Assembly (NCBI RefSeq): GCF_002953135.1
Contig: NZ_CP026372.1
Coordinates: 3,583,501-3,647,500, forward strand
From: Sphingobium sp. SCG-1
GTDB lineage: Bacteria; Pseudomonadota; Alphaproteobacteria; Sphingomonadales; Sphingomonadaceae
Direction of reading: 5' to 3'
Length of the DNA: 64,000 nt
Of the stretch, positions 1 through 8,896 are shown in pieces. How positions within the stretch are numbered: position 1 is the first letter of the stretch; every line of letters starts with the position of its first letter. A program made the translations under genes and the position numbers. A model generated the notes under the pieces. The model made no database searches. It was given only the letters and a program-made list of their open reading frames with translations, and was not told the DNA's origin.

Positions 1-2
1 CG

Positions 3-365
3 CTCGTGTCGATTAACGGCGTCGCGGGCGGTCAAATTGGTAGCTTCGCGGCCCTCTCTACAGCCAACGGGTGTCTGATCGCAAATGTGGCGAACTGCGC
101 GGTCGTAACGCCGCCCAGACCGGAGATCCCGCCGGTCCTAGCAGACAATCGCGACGCCATCGACCGCGTGCTGAACCCCGAAGATCCGTCCGTGGCGTTG
201 CGGCAGATCTTCCCCGTCGCCATCGTGGAGCTTCGCGATTTCGTGGCGGAAGGCTTCCCGCCGCTGATCGATGAGCCCGTAACAGGCGCGGGCAATGAGG
301 ATCTATGGGACAGCGATTGCAGCGTTAGCGGCGATCAAGGGTGCAGCGCACCACCCGCACAATGA
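3..365 (+). CDS. C-terminal end of a large secreted-type protein (5' partial)
   Basis: The frame is open to the left edge of the window, so this is the last ~120 residues of a gene that begins upstream. The tail holds a Pro-rich spacer (VVTPPRPEIPPV), then an acidic end with FPPLIDEPVTGAGNEDLWD and two cysteines (DSDCSVSGDQGC). Large two-partner-secretion or haemagglutinin-like exoproteins of sphingomonads can end in similar acidic tails, but no repeat or secretion domain lies inside the window, so that identity is a guess. The frame ends at the TGA just before the acetolactate-synthase start, so the two genes are close and co-directional. Confidence 0.55.
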   Translation, partial: LVSINGVAGGQIGSFAALSTANGCLIANVANCAVVTPPRPEIPPVLADNRDAIDRVLNPEDPSVALRQIFPVAIVELRDFVAEGFPPLIDEPVTGAGNEDLWDSDCSVSGDQGCSAPPAQ

Positions 366-385
366 CGAACACGAAGGGATACTCC

Positions 386-2029
386 ATGACGAAGGCTTCG
401 GACCTGTTCATTCAATGCCTTGAGGAAGAGGGCTGCGAATATATCTTCGGTGTTCCCGGCGAGGAAAATCTCGACATGCTCGACAGTTTGAGCCGATCGA
501 AGATCAAGCTGATCCTGACGCGGCACGAACAGGGCGCGGGCTTCATGGCCGCAACTTATGGGCGGCATACCGGCAAGACCGGCGTGTGCATGGCGACCCT
601 GGGGCCGGGCGCGACCAACCTCGTAACCGCTGCGGCTTACGCGCAATTGGGCGGCATGCCGATCCTGATGGTGACGGGCCAGAAGCCGATCAAGAAGAGC
701 AAGCAGGGCCGCTTTCAGATACTCGACGTCGTGTCGATGATGGGTCCGATCACCAAATATACGCACCAGCTGGCCAGTGCCGATAATATACCGAGCCGCG
801 TCCGCGAAGCGTTTCGTCTGGCCGAAGAAGAAAAGCCCGGCGCGACTCATCTGGAATTTCCGGAAGACGTGGCGGACGAGCACACCGATTCCGCGCCGAT
901 CAAACCCAGCTTGGCGCGTCGCCCCTCCGCCGATCCAAAAGCCGTTCGTGCCGCCGTTCAGATGCTGGAAAAAGCCAAGTCGCCGATCCTCGTCATCGGC
1001 GCAGGTGCAAACCGAAAGATGACGGGGCGGATGCTGCTGCAGTTCGTCGAGAAGACCGGCATACCCTTCCTCACCACGCAGCTCGGCAAGGGCGTGATCG
1101 ACGAGACACACCCGAAGTTCCTAGGCTGCGCGGCGCTCTCAGCGGGCGATTTCGTGCACCGGGCCGTTGGCGCGGCGGACCTCATCGTCAACATCGGCCA
1201 TGATGTCATTGAAAAGCCGCCCTTCTTCATGAAGAATGACGGCGGCTGCCCGGTCATCCATGTCTCGACTCGCTCTGCCGAAGTCGATCCCGTCTACTTC
1301 CCGCAAGTCGAAGTGATCGGCGACATCGCCAATGCCATCTGGCAGATGAAGGAAGACATCGTGCCCAAGGGCTGGGCGTGCGAGAAGATGCTGGACTATC
1401 GCAAGGCGGAAGTCGCGCACACGGCCAGCCTCGACAGCGATGATCGCTTCCCGATCTTCCCGCCCTATCTGGTGCGCAAGGTGCGTGAGGCGATGCCGAA
1501 CGATGGCATCATCTGCCTCGACAATGGCGTCTACAAGATCTGGTTCGCGCGCAATTATCCCGCGCGTCAGCAGAACACCGTGCTGCTCGATAACGCGCTG
1601 GCGACGATGGGCGCGGGGCTGCCCTCCGCCATGGCAAGCGCGATGGTCTATCCGGACCGGAAGGTGATGGCGATCTGTGGCGATGGCGGCTTCATGATGA
1701 ACAGTCAGGAGATGGAAACGGCGGTTCGTCTGGGCCTCAACATTACCGTCCTGATCCTGAACGATGGCAGCTATGGCATGATCCGCTGGAAGCAGGCGAA
1801 TATGGGCTTTGAGGATTTCGGCCTTACCTATGGCAATCCGGACTTCGTGAAATATGCCGAAGCCTATGGTGCAACTGGCCACCGGGTGGAAAGCGCCGCG
1901 CATCTTGCCGAGGTTCTGAAGCACACGCTCGACACGCCGGGGGTCCATCTTGTCGATTGCCCGGTTGATTATGCGGATAACGACCAGATATTGAACAAGG
2001 ACATCAAGGAAATGAGCGCGGCGCTCTGA
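386..2029 (+). CDS. Acetolactate synthase-like ThDP-dependent enzyme, large subunit type
   Basis: 547 aa, the full length for the family of thiamine-diphosphate enzymes that join two 2-keto acids. The N-terminal Pyr domain has the catalytic glutamate in LTRHEQGAGFMA (E48). The C-terminal PP domain carries the Mg/ThDP motif CGDGGFMMNSQE (D433) ending in LNDGSYGMI. No regulatory small subunit (ilvN) follows, so a catabolic AlsS-like or specialised role is more likely than branched-chain biosynthesis. I chose the ATG at 386 because AAGGGA sits 8 nt upstream; an in-frame ATG at 362 has no such site. The next gene, an aldehyde dehydrogenase, starts 44 nt downstream and probably shares the transcript. 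The true keto-acid substrate cannot be read from the sequence. Confidence 0.88.
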   Translation: MTKASDLFIQCLEEEGCEYIFGVPGEENLDMLDSLSRSKIKLILTRHEQGAGFMAATYGRHTGKTGVCMATLGPGATNLVTAAAYAQLGGMPILMVTGQKPIKKSKQGRFQILDVVSMMGPITKYTHQLASADNIPSRVREAFRLAEEEKPGATHLEFPEDVADEHTDSAPIKPSLARRPSADPKAVRAAVQMLEKAKSPILVIGAGANRKMTGRMLLQFVEKTGIPFLTTQLGKGVIDETHPKFLGCAALSAGDFVHRAVGAADLIVNIGHDVIEKPPFFMKNDGGCPVIHVSTRSAEVDPVYFPQVEVIGDIANAIWQMKEDIVPKGWACEKMLDYRKAEVAHTASLDSDDRFPIFPPYLVRKVREAMPNDGIICLDNGVYKIWFARNYPARQQNTVLLDNALATMGAGLPSAMASAMVYPDRKVMAICGDGGFMMNSQEMETAVRLGLNITVLILNDGSYGMIRWKQANMGFEDFGLTYGNPDFVKYAEAYGATGHRVESAAHLAEVLKHTLDTPGVHLVDCPVDYADNDQILNKDIKEMSAAL

Positions 2030-2073
2030 ATGCCGCTACTGGCCCTGCTCGCCGGAGGGGCCAAGGAGACATA

Positions 2074-3507
2074 ATGACCAAGCTCAAGGACGTTTATCCG
2101 CTGTACCTCAACAACAAGGCGCAGCAGCCCAACACCGACCTGGAAGTAACGGACAAGTTCAGCGGCGAAGTCGCGTTCCGCGTCGCGCAGGCGGACAAGG
2201 CGACGATCGAGGAAGGCATTGCCGGGGCCGTCCGTGCGGCGGAACCGATGGCGCGGATGGCGGCCTACGAGCGGCAGGACGTGCTGCAACATTGCGTCGA
2301 CCGCTTCAAGGAACGCAAGGAGGAACTCGCCTATGCGCTGTGCGTCGAGGCGGGCAAGCCGATCAAGGACAGCGAAGGCGAAGTCGGGCGGCTGATCGAC
2401 ACCTTCCGCATCGCCGCCGAGGAAAGCGTGCGGATGACGGGCGAAGTCCAGCCGCTGGACATCTCGCCGCGTGCCAAAGGCTATCAGGGCATATGGAAGC
2501 GCGTGCCGATCGGTCCCTGTTCTTTCATTTCCCCCTTCAACTTTCCCCTCAATTTGGCCGCGCACAAGATCGCGCCCGCCATCGCCGTGGGCTGTCCCTT
2601 CGTGATGAAGCCCGCCAGCCGCACGCCGTTGGGCGCGATCATCATGGGCGAGGTGCTGGCGGAGACGAACCTGCCCGGAGGCGCATTCTCGATCCTGCCC
2701 GCCCATCGCGAAGGCGCGGACCTGTTCACTGAGGACGAGCGGCTGAAGTTGCTGTCCTTCACCGGGTCGCCGGGCGTAGGATGGGATCTGAAGGCCAAGG
2801 CGGGCAAGAAGAAAGTCATCCTCGAACTCGGCGGCAACGCGGCCGTCATCATCGACCATGACGCCGATCTGGAAGACGCACTAGCTCGCGTGATTTTCGG
2901 CGCCTTCTACCAATCCGGGCAAAGCTGCATCGGCGTGCAGCGGATCATCATCCACGAATCGATCTACGACCGGTTCCGTGACATGCTCGTCGCGAAGACG
3001 AAGACGCTCGTCTCGGGCGATCCCAAGGACCGCAATGTGTTCATCGGCCCGATGATATCCGAAAGCGAAGCGCGCCGTCTGGACGGCTGGATTCAGGAAG
3101 CGGTACAGGGCGGCGCGAAACTGCTCTGCGGCGGCAAGCGCGAAGGCGCGATGCTCGAAGCAACGCTGCTGGAGGACGTCGATCGTTCGTCGAACGTCTA
3201 TCATGAGGAAGCCTTTGGCCCCGTGGCGCTGCTCAGCAGGTTCAGCGATTTCGACGCGGCGCTCGATGAAGTGAACGACAGCAAATTCGGGCTGCAAGCG
3301 GGCATCTTCACGCGCGACCTGTTCAAGATGTTCGATGCGTGGGACCGCCTGGACGTGGGCGGCGTCGTCATCAACGACGTGCCGAGCTATCGGGTGGACA
3401 ACATGCCTTATGGCGGCGTCAAGGACTCAGGGCTTGGCCGCGAAGGCATCAAGTTTGCCATGGAAGACATGACCGAGATAAGAAACCTCGTCATCCGCCG
3501 CACCTGA
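2074..3507 (+). CDS. NAD(P)-dependent aldehyde dehydrogenase
   Basis: 477 aa, typical of the ALDH superfamily, which oxidises aldehydes to carboxylates or acyl-CoA. The general-base motif ELGGNA (E251) and the catalytic cysteine in GQSCIGVQR (C285) are both present, as is the FISPFNFPLN segment that lines the cofactor site. AAGGAG lies just before the ATG. It follows the acetolactate-synthase-like gene with a 44-nt gap, so the two probably act in one pathway, for example on a product of 2-keto acid decarboxylation or carboligation. The particular aldehyde is unknown; glyceraldehyde-, lactaldehyde- and sulfoacetaldehyde-type enzymes all look similar at this level. Confidence 0.88.
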   Translation: MTKLKDVYPLYLNNKAQQPNTDLEVTDKFSGEVAFRVAQADKATIEEGIAGAVRAAEPMARMAAYERQDVLQHCVDRFKERKEELAYALCVEAGKPIKDSEGEVGRLIDTFRIAAEESVRMTGEVQPLDISPRAKGYQGIWKRVPIGPCSFISPFNFPLNLAAHKIAPAIAVGCPFVMKPASRTPLGAIIMGEVLAETNLPGGAFSILPAHREGADLFTEDERLKLLSFTGSPGVGWDLKAKAGKKKVILELGGNAAVIIDHDADLEDALARVIFGAFYQSGQSCIGVQRIIIHESIYDRFRDMLVAKTKTLVSGDPKDRNVFIGPMISESEARRLDGWIQEAVQGGAKLLCGGKREGAMLEATLLEDVDRSSNVYHEEAFGPVALLSRFSDFDAALDEVNDSKFGLQAGIFTRDLFKMFDAWDRLDVGGVVINDVPSYRVDNMPYGGVKDSGLGREGIKFAMEDMTEIRNLVIRRT

Positions 3508-3633
3508 AGCCGTTTTCGGATTGAAAGAATGGCCCGGTCGAGGCTAGGGGTGAATACATAATAAAATAAGCGGTCGCTCGCTGATTTCGGGGACGTGTCG
3601 GGTCAATGCTCGGCGCGAAATGGGGGCGTGCAA

Positions 3634-5067
3634 ATGACGTTGGGGGGCAGAAGTGTCCGCATATACGCCATGGCGGCGGGCATGTTGCTCGCCGCTGTTG
3701 CGCTTGCCGTGCTCCTGCTGGGTGGATTGCCTGGCGGGATAATGACCTCCGCCGATGCCGCACCCGCGCCAGTAACCGCCGCTTCGGTTTCCACGTCCTC
3801 GGCGCCGGGCGGGTTCGTCGGCGTCGCCTCCTGCGCGGGCACGACTTGCCACGGGCGGATGGAAGCCGACGGCAAAGTCGTGCGGCAGGACGAGCTGATG
3901 CGTTGGCAGGAGCCATCCACCCAAGGTGGTGCGCACAGCCGGGCCTATGCCATCTTGTCCGGCACACGCGGCAAGCAGATCGCAGCGACGCTCGGCATCG
4001 GTGATCCGGCGCAGGCTGGCGAATGCCTCGGTTGCCATGCGACACCGGCGCGTGGTGAGCGCGGTCCACGCTTCCATACGCAGGACGGTGTCGGCTGCGA
4101 GGCGTGCCATGGCCCAGCGTCCGGCTGGATCGCATCGCATTATGCCGTGGGCGCAAACCACGCCAGCAACGTCGCCAAGGGTATGATCCCGCTGGATCGC
4201 CCTGCGGCGCGAGCGGCGGTGTGCCTCGATTGTCATTTCGGCAGCGACCGGCCAGGACAGTTCGTGACGCACCGGATCATGGCGGCGGGCCATCCGCGCA
4301 TCGCCTTCGAACTCGACCTGTTTTCGACCTTGCAGGCGCATCACAACGAAGACGCCGACTATGTTCAGCGCAAGGGAAAGCCCGACAGCGTGCGCATGTG
4401 GGCCGTGGGTCAGGCGCTGGCGCTGGAACGCTCGCTCTCCCTCTACGCAGGGGCGCGCGGGACCGAAGGCGTGTTCCCGGAATTCTACTTCCTCGACTGC
4501 CACAGCTGCCATCGCCGCATCTACGATCAGGATACGCGGGTGAAGACATGGGAGGGCAATCCCGGACGGCCGATCCCGGCGGGCATGCCACCCTATAATG
4601 ACGAAAATCTGATCATGCTGTCCGCGGCGGCGCAAGTGGCGGCTCCGGGCCTGGCTGCGCGTTTCGACGCCGACAGCCGCGCCTTTCATGCCTCCATGGG
4701 CCGGGACCGTCCGAGCAGCGTGGCGGCAGCGCGCAAACTTGCGGCAAGCGCGGCAGCGTTGGCAGCGGACTTTTCGAGCGACCGGCTAGGCGGCGACATG
4801 GGTTTTGCGATCGTCAACAGGATCGCCAGCACCAGCTTAGCGCCCCGCTTCACCGACTATGAAGGGTCGGTGCAGGCGGTGATGGGCGTGGATACGCTGC
4901 TCAACGCATTGGTGAAATCCGGACGCGTCACCGTAGGCGCGGCGGCGGGCATTCGCGGCGACATCAACCGCGCCTATGCCGCCGTGCGGGAACCGAACAG
5001 CTATCGCCCTGCCGATTTCCGGGCCGCGCTTGGAAGCGCTTTGCGCAGCATCGGGGCTTTGCGCTGA
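3634..5067 (+). CDS. Pentaheme c-type cytochrome (cytochrome c554-like)
   Basis: 477 aa. An N-terminal hydrophobic helix (residues ~8-30) acts as a signal peptide or membrane anchor, so the protein is periplasmic. Five heme-attachment sites are visible: an unusual C-x4-CH site, CAGTTCH, at residue 67, then CLGCH at 131, CEACH at 155, CLDCH at 197 and CHSCH at 289. Spaced histidines (GAHSRAY, HRIMAAGHPR, LQAHHNED) could be distal ligands. The order resembles the cytochrome c554/multiheme family. I chose the ATG at 3634 because a G-rich ribosome site precedes it and the start puts the hydrophobic helix at the N-terminus; an in-frame GTG at 3595 would add 13 residues. It is the first gene of a four-gene operon and its stop is 1 nt from the next start. 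Confidence 0.82.
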   Translation: MTLGGRSVRIYAMAAGMLLAAVALAVLLLGGLPGGIMTSADAAPAPVTAASVSTSSAPGGFVGVASCAGTTCHGRMEADGKVVRQDELMRWQEPSTQGGAHSRAYAILSGTRGKQIAATLGIGDPAQAGECLGCHATPARGERGPRFHTQDGVGCEACHGPASGWIASHYAVGANHASNVAKGMIPLDRPAARAAVCLDCHFGSDRPGQFVTHRIMAAGHPRIAFELDLFSTLQAHHNEDADYVQRKGKPDSVRMWAVGQALALERSLSLYAGARGTEGVFPEFYFLDCHSCHRRIYDQDTRVKTWEGNPGRPIPAGMPPYNDENLIMLSAAAQVAAPGLAARFDADSRAFHASMGRDRPSSVAAARKLAASAAALAADFSSDRLGGDMGFAIVNRIASTSLAPRFTDYEGSVQAVMGVDTLLNALVKSGRVTVGAAAGIRGDINRAYAAVREPNSYRPADFRAALGSALRSIGALR

Positions 5068-5068
5068 C

Positions 5069-7033
5069 ATGAAACGCCTGTCCGCTTTCCTCGCCGGGGC
5101 TTCGCTGATCCTGTCATCCTGCGGCGGCGGCGGGAGCAGTTCGCCGACGCCGAGCCCCACGCCCTCCCCCGCGCCGACACCCACACCGGCGGGCCTCTAT
5201 CCCGTGCCCGCGCAGGAATCCCTGAGCATAGCTGACGTGGAAACTATCGTTGCGCGGTCGGCAGCGGAAGCGCGGGCGCGCAACCTGCCTGCGGTGATCG
5301 CTGTGACGGACCGGGTCGGCAACGTGCTGGCGATCTTCAACATGACCGGCGCGCGGGCTACCACGACGACCGCCGCAGCCCCCAATGGCGACAATATCGA
5401 CGCGCAGAACCTGACCGTCCCGGCAGCGGCAGGCGCCATCGCCAAAGCGATTACTGGCGCCTATCTCTCCAGCGGCGGCAATGCCTTCTCCACACGCACG
5501 GCGAGCCAGATCGTCCAGCAGCACTTCCCGCCCGCACCGACGACCGTGGGGCTGGAGAGCGGTCCGCTTTACGGCGTGCAGTTCAGCCAACTGCCCTGCT
5601 CTGATCTGGCCGCCCGCTTTGCCGCATCCGGCGCCGGCGCGCTGATCGGGCCGAAGCGTTCGCCGCTTGGCCTTGCCGCCGATCCGGGCGGCTTCCCGCT
5701 TTACAAAAACGGCGTCGTCGTCGGCGGCATCGGGGTGATGGCCGATGGCGTTTACGGGTCAGATCCGAACATTCTGGACGATGACAACGACCCCGAAGAG
5801 TATATCGCGCTCGCCGGAACAGTCGGCTTTGAAGCTCCAGAAACAATCCGCGCGAACCGCATTTCGGTGGACGGAACCTTGCTCCGCTACTCGGAAGCGA
5901 CGTACGATCGGCTGATCGCCACCGGGACGGCAAGTTATGCCGCGACCAACCCGGCGCTCGGCGCACTGGTTACCGTGCGTGGCTATTATGGCGATCCGGC
6001 TCCGGCGATCCTGGCGGGCACCGCATACGGCAGCGAGACTTCCGGCATCCGCCCGTCGCGCACGGCGGAGTTCTCCAACCGCGACGCCTTCATCCTGACC
6101 GATGGGTCGGGGAACAACCGCTTCCCGATCCGCGCCGCCACCGATGCAGGCGATGTCGCGCAGCCGCTTACCACCGCCGAAGTCACCGCGCTGCTCGAAG
6201 AAGCCTTCGCCGTGATGAGCCGGGCCCGCGCCCAAATCCGCCAGCCGCTCGACAGCCGCGCTCAGGTCTCGATCTCCGTGGTCGACACACGCGGGCAGGC
6301 GTTGGGCGTCGTCCGTTCGCCCGATGCGCCGATCTTCGGCACTGACGTTTCCTTGCAGAAAGCGCGTACCGCCGCGTTCTTTTCTGGCGCACGCGCTGGC
6401 GAAGAGTTGTTGCTGAACCCCAGCGCGGACGTGCGCGCCTTCGTCGTCAAAGCACGGACCTTCTTCAATGACCAGACCGCGCTGACCGGAAAATATGCCT
6501 TTACCGACCGCGCAAACGGCCTGATCTCCCGCCCCTATTTCCCTGACGGCGAAGTGGGCCGCCCTAACGGCCCGTTCTCGCGCCCGATCGCGCAGTTCAA
6601 TCCCTTCTCGACCGGCCTGCAATCCGCGCTGATCCTAGGCGACCTCGCCGCGCATCTTGGCTTCGTCACCAGCGCAACCGCTACCGATACGCCGCAGCGG
6701 TGCACTGCCCTCCCCGCGCCCGCGCCGAACCAGAACCGGCTCCAGAACGGCATTCAGATCTTCCCCGGATCGGTGCCGATCTATCGCGGCAATGTACTGG
6801 TCGGCGGCATCGGCGTGTCGGGCGACGGCATCGATCAGGACGACATGATAAGCTTCCTGGGCCTCAACAATGCGGGCAAGCGCGTCGGCGGCATCGGCAA
6901 TGCCCCGATCGCGATCCGCGCCGATCAGATCGTCGTGCAACTGGACAATGCCAGCGTCCGCCTACGCTATGTCGGCTGCCCCTTCGCACCGTTCCTCGAC
7001 ACCGCTGCCCAAGATGTGTGCGGCGGGCTGTAG
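5069..7033 (+). CDS. Two-domain GlcG/HbpS-like heme-binding lipoprotein
   Basis: 654 aa. The N-terminus has a lipobox-type signal peptide (LILSSC, lipid cysteine at residue 19), followed by a Gly/Ser and Pro/Thr linker (SPTPSPTPSPAPTPTP). Two copies of the GlcG/HbpS (DUF336) fold follow, about residues 45-300 and 370-650. Each carries signatures such as VIAVTDRVGNVLA, VSISVVDTRGQALGV, FPLYKNGVVVGGIGV and VPIYRGNVLVGGIGVSGDG. HbpS of Streptomyces binds heme, but heme binding here is only inferred from family and neighbours. The start at 5069 is fixed by the signal peptide and by lying 1 nt after the cytochrome stop. Placement between multiheme cytochromes suggests a role in heme handling or as a redox accessory at the outer membrane. 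Confidence 0.8.
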   Translation: MKRLSAFLAGASLILSSCGGGGSSSPTPSPTPSPAPTPTPAGLYPVPAQESLSIADVETIVARSAAEARARNLPAVIAVTDRVGNVLAIFNMTGARATTTTAAAPNGDNIDAQNLTVPAAAGAIAKAITGAYLSSGGNAFSTRTASQIVQQHFPPAPTTVGLESGPLYGVQFSQLPCSDLAARFAASGAGALIGPKRSPLGLAADPGGFPLYKNGVVVGGIGVMADGVYGSDPNILDDDNDPEEYIALAGTVGFEAPETIRANRISVDGTLLRYSEATYDRLIATGTASYAATNPALGALVTVRGYYGDPAPAILAGTAYGSETSGIRPSRTAEFSNRDAFILTDGSGNNRFPIRAATDAGDVAQPLTTAEVTALLEEAFAVMSRARAQIRQPLDSRAQVSISVVDTRGQALGVVRSPDAPIFGTDVSLQKARTAAFFSGARAGEELLLNPSADVRAFVVKARTFFNDQTALTGKYAFTDRANGLISRPYFPDGEVGRPNGPFSRPIAQFNPFSTGLQSALILGDLAAHLGFVTSATATDTPQRCTALPAPAPNQNRLQNGIQIFPGSVPIYRGNVLVGGIGVSGDGIDQDDMISFLGLNNAGKRVGGIGNAPIAIRADQIVVQLDNASVRLRYVGCPFAPFLDTAAQDVCGGL

Positions 7034-7036
7034 CGA

Positions 7037-8896
7037 GTGGCGATGGTGTCCCTCCTCCCGCTGATGGCGATGCTGGGCGCGCAGCCGCCGGGCGAGCCTG
7101 TGCCTCCGCCGCCGCCCGACAATTGGCAGGAGGTCATCGACGCACCGGAACATCAATCGGAAGCCGATGCCGATGAACAACTGATTGATGGCCGCCGCCG
7201 TCCGGGCTTCCAGCAGGAGCTGCCCGACAAGGTAACGCAGGACAATGCGGGCGCCCTCCGCGCGCCGCCGCCCGAGGCATTTCCGACCGATCAAGTGCCA
7301 ATCCCCGACCGCTGGCGGCTTATCGAATCGCTGGGACTGGTGAAGGAGCGCTGGTTCGATCCCTATCACCAGAACACGCTGAAGGGCGACCGGCCCATCG
7401 ATCGCGAGAAAGTGAAGTGGCTGCCGATCAAGGGCGAGGACTGGTTCTTCGTCGCCAGCGCCGTCAGCGACACGGTGCTGGAACCGCGCACCTTCCCCAT
7501 CCCCGTCGGCGTGCAGACCACCGAACGGCCCGGCAGCCTCGACGTGTTCGGCAAAGATGCGAGCTTCGTCTTCTCACAAACCTTCATCGCAAGCGCATCG
7601 CTGGTGAAGGGCTCCACGGCCTTCAAGCCGCCCGAGATCGAATATCGCGTGGCGCTGGCCTTCAACGTCAATCATGTGAATGTGCCTGAGCGGCGAGTCC
7701 TCTTCGTGCAGCCATCGAAACCCAGCCGCCGCACCGACCATTTCCTGGGCGTGCAGGAACTGTTCGTCGATTATCACCTCGCGAACACATCCGATCGCTA
7801 TGATTTCCGCTCGCTGCGCGTCGGCATCCAGCCGATGCAGTCGGACTTTCGCGGTTTCCTGTTCAACGACCAACAGCTTGGCATCCGCCTGTTCGGCAAT
7901 CGCGACAATAACCGCTTCCAGTTCAATCTCGCTGCCTTCTGGCGGTTGGAGAAGGACACGAACAGCGGCCTCAACAGCGTCGTGCAGCGCCCGCGCGACG
8001 ATTTCGTCTTCCTTGCCAATGTCTATCGGCAGGACTTCCTGATCCCCAGCTTCACCAGCCAGATCACCGCCGTCTACAACATGAACCGGGAGAAAAATGA
8101 CGTCGAGATCGACGACAACGGCTTCCCGGTCCGCCCTGCCCTGCTCGGCGATCTGCGCGGGCGGGAATATGATGTCGTATATCTGGGCTACAACGCGGAC
8201 GGGCGGATTGGGCGCATCAACCTGACCGCATCGCTCTACGGCGCATTAGGCGAGGACCGGAACAGCTTCTTCACGGGCAAGAAGGCGGAAATCCGCGCGT
8301 TCTTTGCCGCTGCCGAGGCGAGCTACGACATCGACTGGATGCGCTTCCGCCTCTCTGGACTTTATGCCAGCGGCGATGGCGATCCGTATGACGACACCGA
8401 AAACGGCTTCGACGCGATCTTCGAAAACCCGGTCTTTGCCGGCGCGGACACCAGCTACTGGATCAGGCAGACCATCCCCTTTGCGGGCGGCGGGCGCGTC
8501 ATCAGCATCAACGGGCGCAACGGCATCCTCAATTCGCTGCGATCGTCGAAGGAGCAAGGGCAGTCGAACTTCAATAATCCCGGCACCATGCTGGTGGGTA
8601 CGGGCGCGGACTTCGATGTGACGCCGGAAATCCGGCTCTCGACCAACGCCAATCATCTCTGGTTTGAAAACACCGCGACGCTGCAAGCGCTGCGGGTCGA
8701 GGGCAGCATTCCGAAATCGATTGGCTGGGACTTGTCCACCGCCGCGATCTGGCGGCCAAAGGCGACGCAAAACATCGTGCTCCGTCTGTCTGCCGCGGCC
8801 TTGCTGCCCGGCAAGGGCTTCAGGGACCTTTTCGATAACCGCGACAGCCACCGGAATTATTATTCGGTGCTCGCCAATCTGATTGTCAGCTATTGA
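7037..8896 (+). CDS. Outer-membrane beta-barrel protein of the multiheme operon
   Basis: 619 aa. A short signal peptide (MVSLLPLMAMLGAQ) precedes a Pro-rich periplasmic stretch (residues ~17-100). The rest alternates hydrophobic and polar residues with aromatic girdles, and the chain ends in LANLIVSY, a C-terminal beta-strand ending in an aromatic residue as expected for BAM-assembled porins. No cysteine was seen, so there is no CxxC as in Shewanella MtrB. FLFNDQQLGIRLFG and LGYNADGRIGRINLTASLYG look like barrel strands. GTG at 7037 or ATG at 7043 could start it. The stop overlaps the ATG of the decaheme gene, so the two are translationally coupled. By analogy with porin-cytochrome conduits it may sheath a cytochrome in the outer membrane; a plain porin is the alternative. 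Confidence 0.72.
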   Translation: MAMVSLLPLMAMLGAQPPGEPVPPPPPDNWQEVIDAPEHQSEADADEQLIDGRRRPGFQQELPDKVTQDNAGALRAPPPEAFPTDQVPIPDRWRLIESLGLVKERWFDPYHQNTLKGDRPIDREKVKWLPIKGEDWFFVASAVSDTVLEPRTFPIPVGVQTTERPGSLDVFGKDASFVFSQTFIASASLVKGSTAFKPPEIEYRVALAFNVNHVNVPERRVLFVQPSKPSRRTDHFLGVQELFVDYHLANTSDRYDFRSLRVGIQPMQSDFRGFLFNDQQLGIRLFGNRDNNRFQFNLAAFWRLEKDTNSGLNSVVQRPRDDFVFLANVYRQDFLIPSFTSQITAVYNMNREKNDVEIDDNGFPVRPALLGDLRGREYDVVYLGYNADGRIGRINLTASLYGALGEDRNSFFTGKKAEIRAFFAAAEASYDIDWMRFRLSGLYASGDGDPYDDTENGFDAIFENPVFAGADTSYWIRQTIPFAGGGRVISINGRNGILNSLRSSKEQGQSNFNNPGTMLVGTGADFDVTPEIRLSTNANHLWFENTATLQALRVEGSIPKSIGWDLSTAAIWRPKATQNIVLRLSAAALLPGKGFRDLFDNRDSHRNYYSVLANLIVSY

